Part shown: positions 57,788 to 64,000 of the stretch, piece after piece
Numbering within the stretch: position 1 is the first letter of the stretch
Layout: the number at the start of each line of letters is the position of its first letter
Assembly (NCBI RefSeq): GCF_010501095.1
Contig: NZ_QVMP01000010.1
Coordinates: forward strand, 1-64,000
Direction of reading: 5' to 3'
Length of the DNA: 64,000 nt
DNA from: Dysgonomonas sp. 520
GTDB lineage: Bacteria; Bacteroidota; Bacteroidia; Bacteroidales; Dysgonomonadaceae
Position numbers and translations under genes: made by a program
Notes under the pieces: model-generated
Told to the model about the DNA's origin: nothing
Databases searched by the model: none
What the model saw: only the letters and a program-made list of their open reading frames with translations

Positions 57788-58495
57788 TTATTCGGTAATC
57801 GTAAAGTCCATAACATCATTGCTTGCCATCATAACAGTGCAATCAATATTTTTTCCTACCAAGTCTTCGTATAGAACCTCCTTGTCGAAAAGTTGTACAA
57901 CTGCTCCACACTCAAGATATAAAGAGGCAAAATCTTTTCTTTCAGCATTTTGAAATCCGGTATAAATAACTGATTTTCCAATTTTAGAATTATATGTGCG
58001 GAATTCGCCCTTATATTTGCTTTCTCGGTTTTTAGCTTTTTTCAGATTTTTCAAATATTCCACGGCTTCGTCGTATTTTTCTATTTCAAAAAAATAAAAG
58101 TTTTTCGATGTTGCATTGCCATTTTCATCTTTGTCTATCAGTGCAGTTATTATATAAGAAGATCCTGCGTATTGTTCAATAGAAATACCACCCGAAAAGA
58201 TAGACATATCATTCGTGTAGATTAATCCTACAGGCTGTCCATCCAGAAGAACGTTCAGGCCTCGATAAGGTCTGCCATTATAAGTAAACCCATTAACTTT
58301 AAACTGTCTGGAAACACCTTCCAATTCTCCGTAAAATGATGTTTGATTATCCCCATACGGCACAAAATAAGGTTTATATTCTCCTTTTGCGTAATCCGGG
58401 ACATCTTTAACGCCATCGCTGCAACTGCTAAAACAAACAACAATTAAGAGTAATGCTGCGATTTGTAAAGATTTAGTAAAAAGAAACTTTGTCAT
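57788..58495 (-). CDS. uncharacterised lipoprotein behind a structured leader
   Basis: 235 residues from MTKFLFTKSLQIAALLL; the open frame runs back to 58618 but the extra part overlaps a structured RNA-like region and has no protein features. The lipoprotein signal ends at VVCFSSC. The mature part is a beta-rich domain with FVPYGDNQTSFYGELEGVSRQFKVNGF, GIYTNDM-like LIYTNDMSIFSGG and YFFEIEKYDEAVEYLKNLKKAK. No known family. It leads a two-gene operon with the next lipoprotein. Confidence 0.68.
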   Translation of the reverse strand: MTKFLFTKSLQIAALLLIVVCFSSCSDGVKDVPDYAKGEYKPYFVPYGDNQTSFYGELEGVSRQFKVNGFTYNGRPYRGLNVLLDGQPVGLIYTNDMSIFSGGISIEQYAGSSYIITALIDKDENGNATSKNFYFFEIEKYDEAVEYLKNLKKAKNRESKYKGEFRTYNSKIGKSVIYTGFQNAERKDFASLYLECGAVVQLFDKEVLYEDLVGKNIDCTVMMASNDVMDFTITE

Positions 58496-58670
58496 AGAAA
58501 AAAGTTTTGTTGCCTCAAGTCCCGATATGGCAGTTATAAAAATGACGAAAGCGTGGGACTTTAACCTTATCTGCACCTGAGGTCTTAGGATACCTTTGCA
58601 ACAAACAAGTAAGCCCACGCCGACTTAAGCCAACGTGAGCGTCGACTACTTACTCTTGTTGCATTTTGAA
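58496..58670 (-). promoter_or_regulatory. structured leader, attenuator-like
   Basis: On the minus strand this region folds into two large hairpins. The first pairs GCAACAA with TTGTTGC and AGTAAG with CTTACT, with CACG arms inside. The second pairs AGTCCC with GGGACT and CCTCA with TGAGG, and could also use the same TTGTTGC with a second GCAACAA next to the start. The latter hairpin is followed by AACTTTTTT directly before the ATG, a terminator shape. Competition for TTGTTGC is what an attenuator or riboswitch would show. No known family was recognised; the rest of the gap to 58918 is plain AT-rich DNA. Confidence 0.45.
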
Positions 58671-58918
58671 ATTTCCTAAGTTTCAGGGTGCAAGAATAAA
58701 AGCTAACGCTTTTCTTTTAATATGTTAAATTAAATTCTTTCTATTCCTATACGATTTGTTTTAAGAGTTTATACTGCAAATATATGGATATTCTTCTATT
58801 AAAAGAACTAAACTAAAGTTATAATGATATCGGTGTATTTCCATACTCGGAAAAAATCTTTTACTTTGCGCTTGTTGATAAGTTACAAAACTACTAATAA
58901 AAGACATACGTTTGAGTT

Positions 58919-59434
58919 ATGAGCATGATCGCAAATTTTTTAAGAGTTAGTCAGGAAGAACTAGACTCTTATTTGAAAGATAGTTCGCTGCTGGAAGACA
59001 GAATATATGACGACGAGCGGGAAGATGAAGACCCTTATTTGTTGGATATTGATAAGGCTTGGGATGGTATTCTTTACTTGCTGACAGGCAAAGGGGTAGA
59101 GGAAATTGATTTCTCTAATTCGGCGGGATTGCATTGCGCTATTTTTAGCGGACAGATGATAGACCCGGAGCAGGATCTGGGTTACGGACCTGCACATTAT
59201 CTTACACCAAATCAGGTGAAAAGCATAAGTAATGCTTTGCTGAAAAAGGATAAGGACGATTTGTATAAAGTCTTTAATCCGGAAGATATGACCGATAAAG
59301 AAATTTATCCTGAAATATGGGAAGACGAAGGAGATGAAGCGTTCGACTACTTATATACGTATTTTCAGCAATTGCAGCAGTTCTATGATCAGGCGGCAAG
59401 CGAAGATCAGGCTGTGATTTCTATTTTGAACTGA
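58919..59434 (+). CDS. DUF1877 (YfbM-like) protein
   Basis: 171 residues. MIANFLRVSQEELDSYLKDSS, DIDKAWDGILYLLTG, and YGPAHYLTPNQVKSISNALL are typical of the YfbM family (DUF1877), small soluble proteins of unknown function. A second ATG two codons on (58925) may be used. It has its own terminator and no operon partner. Confidence 0.9.
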   Translation: MSMIANFLRVSQEELDSYLKDSSLLEDRIYDDEREDEDPYLLDIDKAWDGILYLLTGKGVEEIDFSNSAGLHCAIFSGQMIDPEQDLGYGPAHYLTPNQVKSISNALLKKDKDDLYKVFNPEDMTDKEIYPEIWEDEGDEAFDYLYTYFQQLQQFYDQAASEDQAVISILN

Positions 59435-59441
59435 TAACAGG

Positions 59442-59478
59442 AGAGTCCTGACCATTTTGGCAGGACTCTATCTTTTTT
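59442..59478 (+). terminator. terminator of the DUF1877 gene
   Basis: AGAGTCCTG and CAGGACTCT form a 9-bp stem with a 10-base loop, followed by ATCTTTTTT. Confidence 0.85.
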
Positions 59479-60338
59479 CATTCTATTGGAATGTATATCT
59501 CTGTTTTCAGCTTTTCGGGGGCAGTGTTGTCCGGATTGTTCACATATTTTTCGAAACAAGCCGTGTCTCGTAGCCTTTCGCCACTTTCGGGTAGCCATTT
59601 TTCGTAAATTGTGTCATAAACACTGCTTAAATGATCGTATGAACCCTGATACAAAAACACAGCGTACTTACCTCCCTCAATTTCTTTCACGCCAATCTCG
59701 CCTTTAGGTTCAACAGGTTTCTGCACAACCAAACAAATATCCGTGCGAAGTTTGTCCGACTCGGTGATTTTAGGGTCGTTGTGATAGATGCAGATATGCT
59801 CTATACCAGCCGAAAATAGTTTGTTATCCTTCACATATTGCCACAATCGGCTCCAAGTGCCGCCGAAATCCAGGCTGCTGTATTCTCCAATCAAAGAAAT
59901 ATAAATCGCTTTTTTAGGGTTGAGTTCTACAATTTTTGGCTTTTTGATGTTTAGTTCTTCATTCAATCTTATTGGCTTCATAATTACAAATTTTTTATTG
60001 TTTCTAATTTCCGTAGGCGAGACACCATAAAACAATTTGAATACCTTAGACAACGACGATGGCATATCATACCCAATTTTGTAAGCGATATCTTGTATAG
60101 GCATATCGGTGTAGCGAAGCAGTCGGGCTGCAGTCTCGACTCTTGTCCGCATGATAAATGCGCCTAGCGATTCGCCAAGAAATGCTTTCATAATCCGGTG
60201 AAAATGCCATTGAGACAGGTTCGACTTTTCGGCAAGACTTCCTAAGTCAAGTTCTTCGTCAAGATGTGAGTTTATATACTCAACAATCATGTTTACCCTC
60301 TTCTGATATTCTTCCCGTGTCGAAATCTTTTGTTCCAT
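59478..60338 (-). CDS. AraC-type regulator with GyrI-like effector domain
   Basis: 286 residues. An N-terminal AraC double helix-turn-helix: ELDLGSLAEKSNLSQWHFHRIMKAFLGESLGAFIMRTR and DIAYKIGYDMPSSLSKVFKLFYGVSPTEIR (about 28-110). The C-terminal half (about 135-286) is a GyrI-like small-molecule-binding domain with GGTWSRLWQYV, DICLVVQKP, GGKYAVFLYQGSYDHLSSVYDTIYEKWLPESG and TEIYIPIE at the end. This is the Rob/SoxS-like multidrug-sensing type. It may sense hydrophobic compounds. Unrelated in layout to the AraC genes of the twin loci, where the DNA-binding part is C-terminal. Confidence 0.92.
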   Translation of the reverse strand: MEQKISTREEYQKRVNMIVEYINSHLDEELDLGSLAEKSNLSQWHFHRIMKAFLGESLGAFIMRTRVETAARLLRYTDMPIQDIAYKIGYDMPSSLSKVFKLFYGVSPTEIRNNKKFVIMKPIRLNEELNIKKPKIVELNPKKAIYISLIGEYSSLDFGGTWSRLWQYVKDNKLFSAGIEHICIYHNDPKITESDKLRTDICLVVQKPVEPKGEIGVKEIEGGKYAVFLYQGSYDHLSSVYDTIYEKWLPESGERLRDTACFEKYVNNPDNTAPEKLKTEIYIPIE

Positions 60339-60423
60339 TTTGTTTTATTTTTTTATCTCAATACAAAAATATATACCTCCGAATTGAATGACTTTTCCGA
60401 TCTTGCTAAGATGAATGAAAATA

Positions 60424-60460
60424 AATAAATCCTTGAAAAAGAGTTTCTCAAGGATTTATT
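60424..60460 (-). terminator. recA-side terminator
   Basis: AATAAATCCTTGA and TCAAGGATTTATT, a perfect 13-bp stem with an 11-base loop, T-rich beyond on the minus strand. It ends the bcp-recA transcript. Confidence 0.8.
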
Positions 60461-60479
60461 TTATTGTTGTCAGAAGCAA

Positions 60480-61496
60480 TTACTTTTTGTTTTTCAGAGC
60501 CTCAAAAATTAGTTTCTCAAGTTCTTCCGCCAATTCGGGATTGTCTTTTATGGTTTCTTTTGCCGCTTCACGTCCTTGTCCCAGTTTGGTGTCGTTGTAG
60601 CTGTACCATGAACCACTTTTCTTGATGACACCTAACTCTGCCCCAAGGTCAATGATCTCGCCCGAAAGAGAAATACCTTCGCCATACATAATATCGAACT
60701 CAGCCTTGCGGAAAGGAGGCGCTACTTTGTTCTTCACCACTTTCACACGGGTAGAACTTCCTGCAACATCTTCCCCGTCTTTTATTTGACCTATGCGGCG
60801 AATGTCAAGTCGAACCGAAGCGTAAAATTTCAAAGCATTACCTCCTGTGGTTGTTTCAGGATTGCCAAACATTACGCCAATCTTGTCGCGAAGCTGGTTG
60901 ATAAAGATACAAGTCGTATTTGTTTTGTTTATGGCAGCGGTAAGTTTTCTCAATGCCTGCGACATCAAACGGGCTTGTAATCCCATTTTTGAGTCGCCCA
61001 TGTCGCCTTCAAGCTCTGCTTTCGGAGTAAGTGCGGCAACAGAGTCAATCACCACAATATCAATGGCCGACGAGCGAATCAGTTGCTCTGCAATTTCCAG
61101 AGCCTGTTCTCCACTGTCAGGTTGAGATATATATAAATTGTCAATGTCTACTCCTAGTTTCTCGGCATAAAAACGGTCGAAAGCATGTTCTGCATCGACA
61201 AATGCAGCAATACCTCCTGCCTTTTGTGCTTCGGCTATGGCATGTATTGCCAATGTTGTTTTACCGGACGATTCAGGTCCATAAATTTCAATAACCCGTC
61301 CTCTGGGATAACCGCCAACACCAAGTGCAGCATTCAATCCTATCGACCCGGAAGGGATTACGGGAACTTCCTCTATTTTTTCGTCTCCCATCTTCATGAT
61401 GGAGCCTTTTCCATAACTTTTTTCAATTTTATCCATTGCCGCCTGCAATGCCTTTAGCTTCTCATTTGTTGGAGCCGGATTTTTTTCTTCTGCCAT
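60480..61496 (-). CDS. recA: recombinase RecA
   Basis: 338 residues. It forms the nucleoprotein filament for homologous recombination and the SOS response. Walker [14 protein letters not shown] (about 73-85), Walker [15 protein letters not shown], the L1/L2 DNA-binding region with [17 protein letters not shown] and [37 protein letters not shown]. Usual length. It starts 3 bases after bcp. Confidence 0.98.
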   Translation of the reverse strand: MAEEKNPAPTNEKLKALQAAMDKIEKSYGKGSIMKMGDEKIEEVPVIPSGSIGLNAALGVGGYPRGRVIEIYGPESSGKTTLAIHAIAEAQKAGGIAAFVDAEHAFDRFYAEKLGVDIDNLYISQPDSGEQALEIAEQLIRSSAIDIVVIDSVAALTPKAELEGDMGDSKMGLQARLMSQALRKLTAAINKTNTTCIFINQLRDKIGVMFGNPETTTGGNALKFYASVRLDIRRIGQIKDGEDVAGSSTRVKVVKNKVAPPFRKAEFDIMYGEGISLSGEIIDLGAELGVIKKSGSWYSYNDTKLGQGREAAKETIKDNPELAEELEKLIFEALKNKK

Positions 61497-61499
61497 TTT

Positions 61500-61991
61500 T
61501 TATTTGTGTTGTTTACTTTTATTCTTTTCAGCAAGCAAATCTAATATCTGATCTGCGTGGTCTTTTGTTTTTATTTCTTTCGGGCCTATGATATCGGTGA
61601 TGATTCCGTTCTCATCTATCAAAAAAGTTGTGCGTAATGTGCCCATGTATTTTTTGCCAGCCAGAGTTTTTTCGGCCCATAACCCGAATTCCTGGACAAG
61701 TCTTTTGTCCGTGTCTGCAATCAGGGGAAAGGGCAACTCTTGTTTTTCGATGAACTTTTTGTGAGACTTTTCGTCGTCGATACTGACACCCAATATGTCG
61801 TAGCCTTCTTTCTTCAGATAGTAAAAATTGTCCCGAAAACTGCATGCCTCGGCCGTACATCCGGGAGTACTGTCTTTTGGATAGAAATACAATACAAACT
61901 TTGTGCCCGCATAGTCGCTGGCTTTCACTGTTATTCCGTCTTGATTTACACCTAAAATTTCAGGTATCTTATCTCCTATATTCCGTGCCAT
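61500..61991 (-). CDS. bcp: thioredoxin-dependent peroxiredoxin (Bcp/PrxQ)
   Basis: 163 residues. Reduces hydrogen peroxide and organic peroxides in the cytoplasm. The peroxidatic Cys lies in DSTPGCTAEACSFRDN (about residues 41-56), with the resolving Cys five residues on, the two-Cys pattern of PrxQ. LYFYPKDSTPGCT and SIDDEKSHKKFIEKQELPFPLIADTDKRL fit the family. First gene of the bcp-recA pair. Confidence 0.95.
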   Translation of the reverse strand: MARNIGDKIPEILGVNQDGITVKASDYAGTKFVLYFYPKDSTPGCTAEACSFRDNFYYLKKEGYDILGVSIDDEKSHKKFIEKQELPFPLIADTDKRLVQEFGLWAEKTLAGKKYMGTLRTTFLIDENGIITDIIGPKEIKTKDHADQILDLLAEKNKSKQHK

Positions 61992-62689
61992 ATCCTGTAT
62001 TTTTAAGTAATAAATAGAATTTTCTTACAATCAAAGATAAGTCATTATTCCATTATCTGAAAATATATTTTACACACTGTTTATAGTTTATAAAACATAT
62101 TAAAGCAAAATCAGTTAGTAATGCCAATCAGTAGTTGACTTTATTATAACAAAAATGTTCTTTTTTATTCTATGTAATATCCTGCGCGCAATCAGATAGA
62201 TTGCTTGCATTCCTTTTGACCAAATCCTCAAAAGGAATCAAAAAGGCTTTTTGTGACTCAGGCTTCTTGCCGACCCACAAACAGCTTATAAGCGGAACAA
62301 AAAATAACTCGCACCAAAAGTCTGTCAAAATCAGAGTGGTCTGGTAATGCTCAAACAGCTTTTTGTTCTGGTCGCTTATCTGCGCTGTGTGGGTACCCCG
62401 TCAATCAGCCAAATGTCACGTTTACACCCGTTAGGCAGAACGGCATTTGCTTCGCAGGCGGGGACACGTTAAGCGAAACAAGGCGTAAAATTGAAAGCTG
62501 TTTGAGCGAAGCGAGTTCTTTCAATTTAGCCAGTGAGCTTGTAACGGGTCGCCGAGAAGCTAAGCCTTGACTTTTTGGTTCGTTTTGTGTCAAGACAAAA
62601 TGAACATTTCAAGTAGCGAGAGCAGAGCCAAGTTTACTTAGGCTATGCCGAGTCACGAGAAATGACTAATGCAATTGAACACTTTTCAA
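61992..62689. other. 698-base gap without a supported gene
   Basis: No gene or tRNA was recognised. The segment near 62120 (GCCAATCAGTAGTTGA) resembles the end of the repeat at 42582. From about 62200 to 62660 the sequence is more GC-rich than its surroundings, with stop codons in all frames except one short minus frame (62405-62593) that lacks protein features. It may be a dispersed intergenic repeat or the decayed end of a former gene. Confidence 0.4.
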
Positions 62690-63277
62690 TTACTGATTCA
62701 TATTAGTAACAAACCACTTATCATTTAGTGGAGGTACATAAGATTTCATTTGCTTGATCAGGTTGTCCGGATTTTCGTTTACGAGTAATAAATCCCGATA
62801 TTCACCCTTTACAAAATTCTGAACGACCATTTCGTCTACAAATTTCAATAAAGTATTGTAAAACCCGTTGGTGTTGAGTATTCCTGTCGGTTTATTGTGC
62901 AAGGACAATTGCGCCCAAGTCAATATCTCGAACAATTCGTCCAATGTGCCGAATCCACCCGGTAGGGCTATGATTCCATCGCAAAGTTCTTCCATTTTCG
63001 CTTTGCGCTGGTGCATTGTGTCAACGATTATCATTTCGGAAAGTCCGGTGTGAGCCAATTCCTTCTTTTGAAGGAATGACGGGATGATTCCTATTACATT
63101 GCCTCCCCATTCCAGCACTCCATCGGCTACAGCCCCCATCAAACCAACATAGGCACCGCCATAAACCAGTTCGATGGAATTTTGTGCTAATATTTGTCCG
63201 AGTTTATAAGCCTGAGCTTTGTATTCCGGATCTGCCCCGTTGTTAGAACCGCAGAAAACGGTTATTCTTTTCATCAT
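62690..63277 (-). CDS. LOG-family nucleoside-5'-monophosphate phosphoribohydrolase
   Basis: 195 residues, TIGR00730/LOG family, often misnamed lysine decarboxylase. The motif ALPGGFGTLDELFEILTWAQL (PGGxGTxxE) is intact, with ITVFCGSNNGADPEY and LVYGGAYVGLMGAVADGVLEWGGNVIGIIP before it. Family members cleave AMP or cytokinin nucleotides. The start overlaps the MATE gene's stop as ATGA. A start at the second Met is possible. Confidence 0.92.
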   Translation of the reverse strand: MMKRITVFCGSNNGADPEYKAQAYKLGQILAQNSIELVYGGAYVGLMGAVADGVLEWGGNVIGIIPSFLQKKELAHTGLSEMIIVDTMHQRKAKMEELCDGIIALPGGFGTLDELFEILTWAQLSLHNKPTGILNTNGFYNTLLKFVDEMVVQNFVKGEYRDLLLVNENPDNLIKQMKSYVPPLNDKWFVTNMNQ

Positions 63278-64000
63278 ATATTTCTTTTTTTCTTTGTCAT
63301 CCGATTATAAATTACCATAAACCATAGAGGCAAAATTATTCCTTTGCATACCGTGGAAATAGCTATCGCCCACCAAACTCCTATGATTCCGAACCGAGAT
63401 GCGAGGTAATATGCCAGAGGTATCCTTAACGCGTTGAATATTATACTGATTATAGCGGGTTCTATGGTTCTGCCTACCCCGTTGAACATTCCTTGTGTTG
63501 TCAACTCCAGCATCATGAAAATCTGGACTAACCCCATTACAAACAGGTATTGTGCCCCCGATTTCATGGCTTCCTGATCGGGAATTATCAGTCCGAATAT
63601 TTGATGCCCGAACAGAACGAACATTATACTGACAAAAACTCCCAGCATCAACATTATTCTTATGGCATAAAGGTATGCCTTTTTGCCTCGTTCCGGCTTG
63701 TTTGCGGCATAGTTTTGTGCCATATAGGCACTGAGCGCAGTAGAGAAACCTTGCGATGTGTTCCACGTTACGCCTTCTATTTGTCCGCCGGTTGTTTGGG
63801 TGAGCATGCCTATATGACCTCCGTAGATGGATGCAACTCTGGCCAGATTCATATTGATGAAGGCATGGATCGAGTTCATAACGGAAACAGGAGTGCCCAG
63901 GAAAAATATGCGTTTAAGGTATTTGGTATCCGGTCTTATGAAGAAGGGGAATTTGCCTAATATATTCCTGTTTGTTTTGAGCAGAAAGGTAAACATCGCA
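63274..64000 (-). CDS. MATE-family efflux transporter, 5' truncated by window edge
   Basis: At least 242 residues of the C-terminal half of a MATE transporter; the frame is open to the right edge, so the true start is outside. Six or seven membrane segments remain. Typical pieces are FFLGTPVSVMNSIHAFINMNLARVASIYGG, ALSAYMAQNYAANKPERGKKAY and MMLELTTQGMFNGVGRT. It likely exports cations or drugs using Na+ or H+. It is translationally coupled to the LOG gene. Confidence 0.92.
   Translation of the reverse strand, partial: AMFTFLLKTNRNILGKFPFFIRPDTKYLKRIFFLGTPVSVMNSIHAFINMNLARVASIYGGHIGMLTQTTGGQIEGVTWNTSQGFSTALSAYMAQNYAANKPERGKKAYLYAIRIMLMLGVFVSIMFVLFGHQIFGLIIPDQEAMKSGAQYLFVMGLVQIFMMLELTTQGMFNGVGRTIEPAIISIIFNALRIPLAYYLASRFGIIGVWWAIAISTVCKGIILPLWFMVIYNRMTKKKRNI

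Noticed and set aside
58496-58618. N-terminal extension of the lipoprotein gene
   Set aside because: It would place the signal peptide more than 40 residues from the start and overlaps the structured leader; the ATG at 58495 gives a standard lipoprotein.
62405-62593. 62-codon minus-strand frame
   Set aside because: No recognisable domain, no start context; lies in a repeat-like intergenic block.

Overview
The window is chromosomal DNA of a member of the Bacteroidota, order Bacteroidales. The 16S rRNA gene looks most like Dysgonomonas; this is recollection and no search was run. Support comes from repeated exact matches to the Bacteroidota promoter -7 element TAnnTTTG, the near absence of Shine-Dalgarno sequences, the aspartokinase-homoserine dehydrogenase / ApgM-like / threonine synthase operon, and a SusD-family lipoprotein.

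Layout. 1-5620: a complete rRNA operon (promoter, 16S, tRNA-Ile, tRNA-Ala, 23S, 5S, terminator). 5700-14125: two mirror-image copies of one unusual locus, each an AraC-type regulator gene inside a segment of about 1.1 kb bounded by 23-bp inverted repeats plus a divergent secreted protein gene. They flank a block of fur-like gene, purA, a membrane zinc peptidase and a membrane phosphoesterase. 14250-29110: a long minus-strand transcription/translation block, read rpsU, xerC, hpf, four tRNAs, tuf, tRNA-Trp, secE, nusG, rplK, rplA, rplJ, rplL, rpoB, rpoC. 29115-44180: mixed genes including an orphan FAS1-SusD fusion, pepE, an alkylation-repair-like gene, a hemerythrin/LuxR pair, recF-dciA, carB and an HxlR/DJ-1 divergent pair. 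44196-50313: threonine operon and a YciO gene. 50730-57128: HAD phosphatase, ribF, an ABC importer with its own porin, and fabI. 57190-64000: lipoproteins with a structured leader, a DUF1877 gene, an AraC/GyrI regulator, recA-bcp, a LOG gene and a truncated MATE transporter.

The most unusual content is the twin regulator/surface-protein locus. Within each locus the two 23-bp repeats match (perfectly in the first, 22 of 23 in the second). Between loci the GTCAC/GTGAC half-sites are kept while the 7-base centre differs. In both loci a TAnnTTTG promoter lies 27-28 bases outside the regulator-side repeat and points inward. That repeat is followed by a T-rich run, so it reads as the terminator of a 55-nt RNA. 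The RNA's hairpin is complementary to a hairpin in the 5' UTR of the neighbouring surface-protein mRNA. The layout fits an antisense-RNA switch, an invertible DNA segment carrying a terminator, or paired operators; all are inference.

Other notable points: a strong Shine-Dalgarno sequence before hpf, a decayed inverted piece of ribF just downstream of ribF, an attenuator-like structure before a lipoprotein gene, and several MITE-like palindromic repeats. No CRISPR array, IS transposase or prophage was seen.
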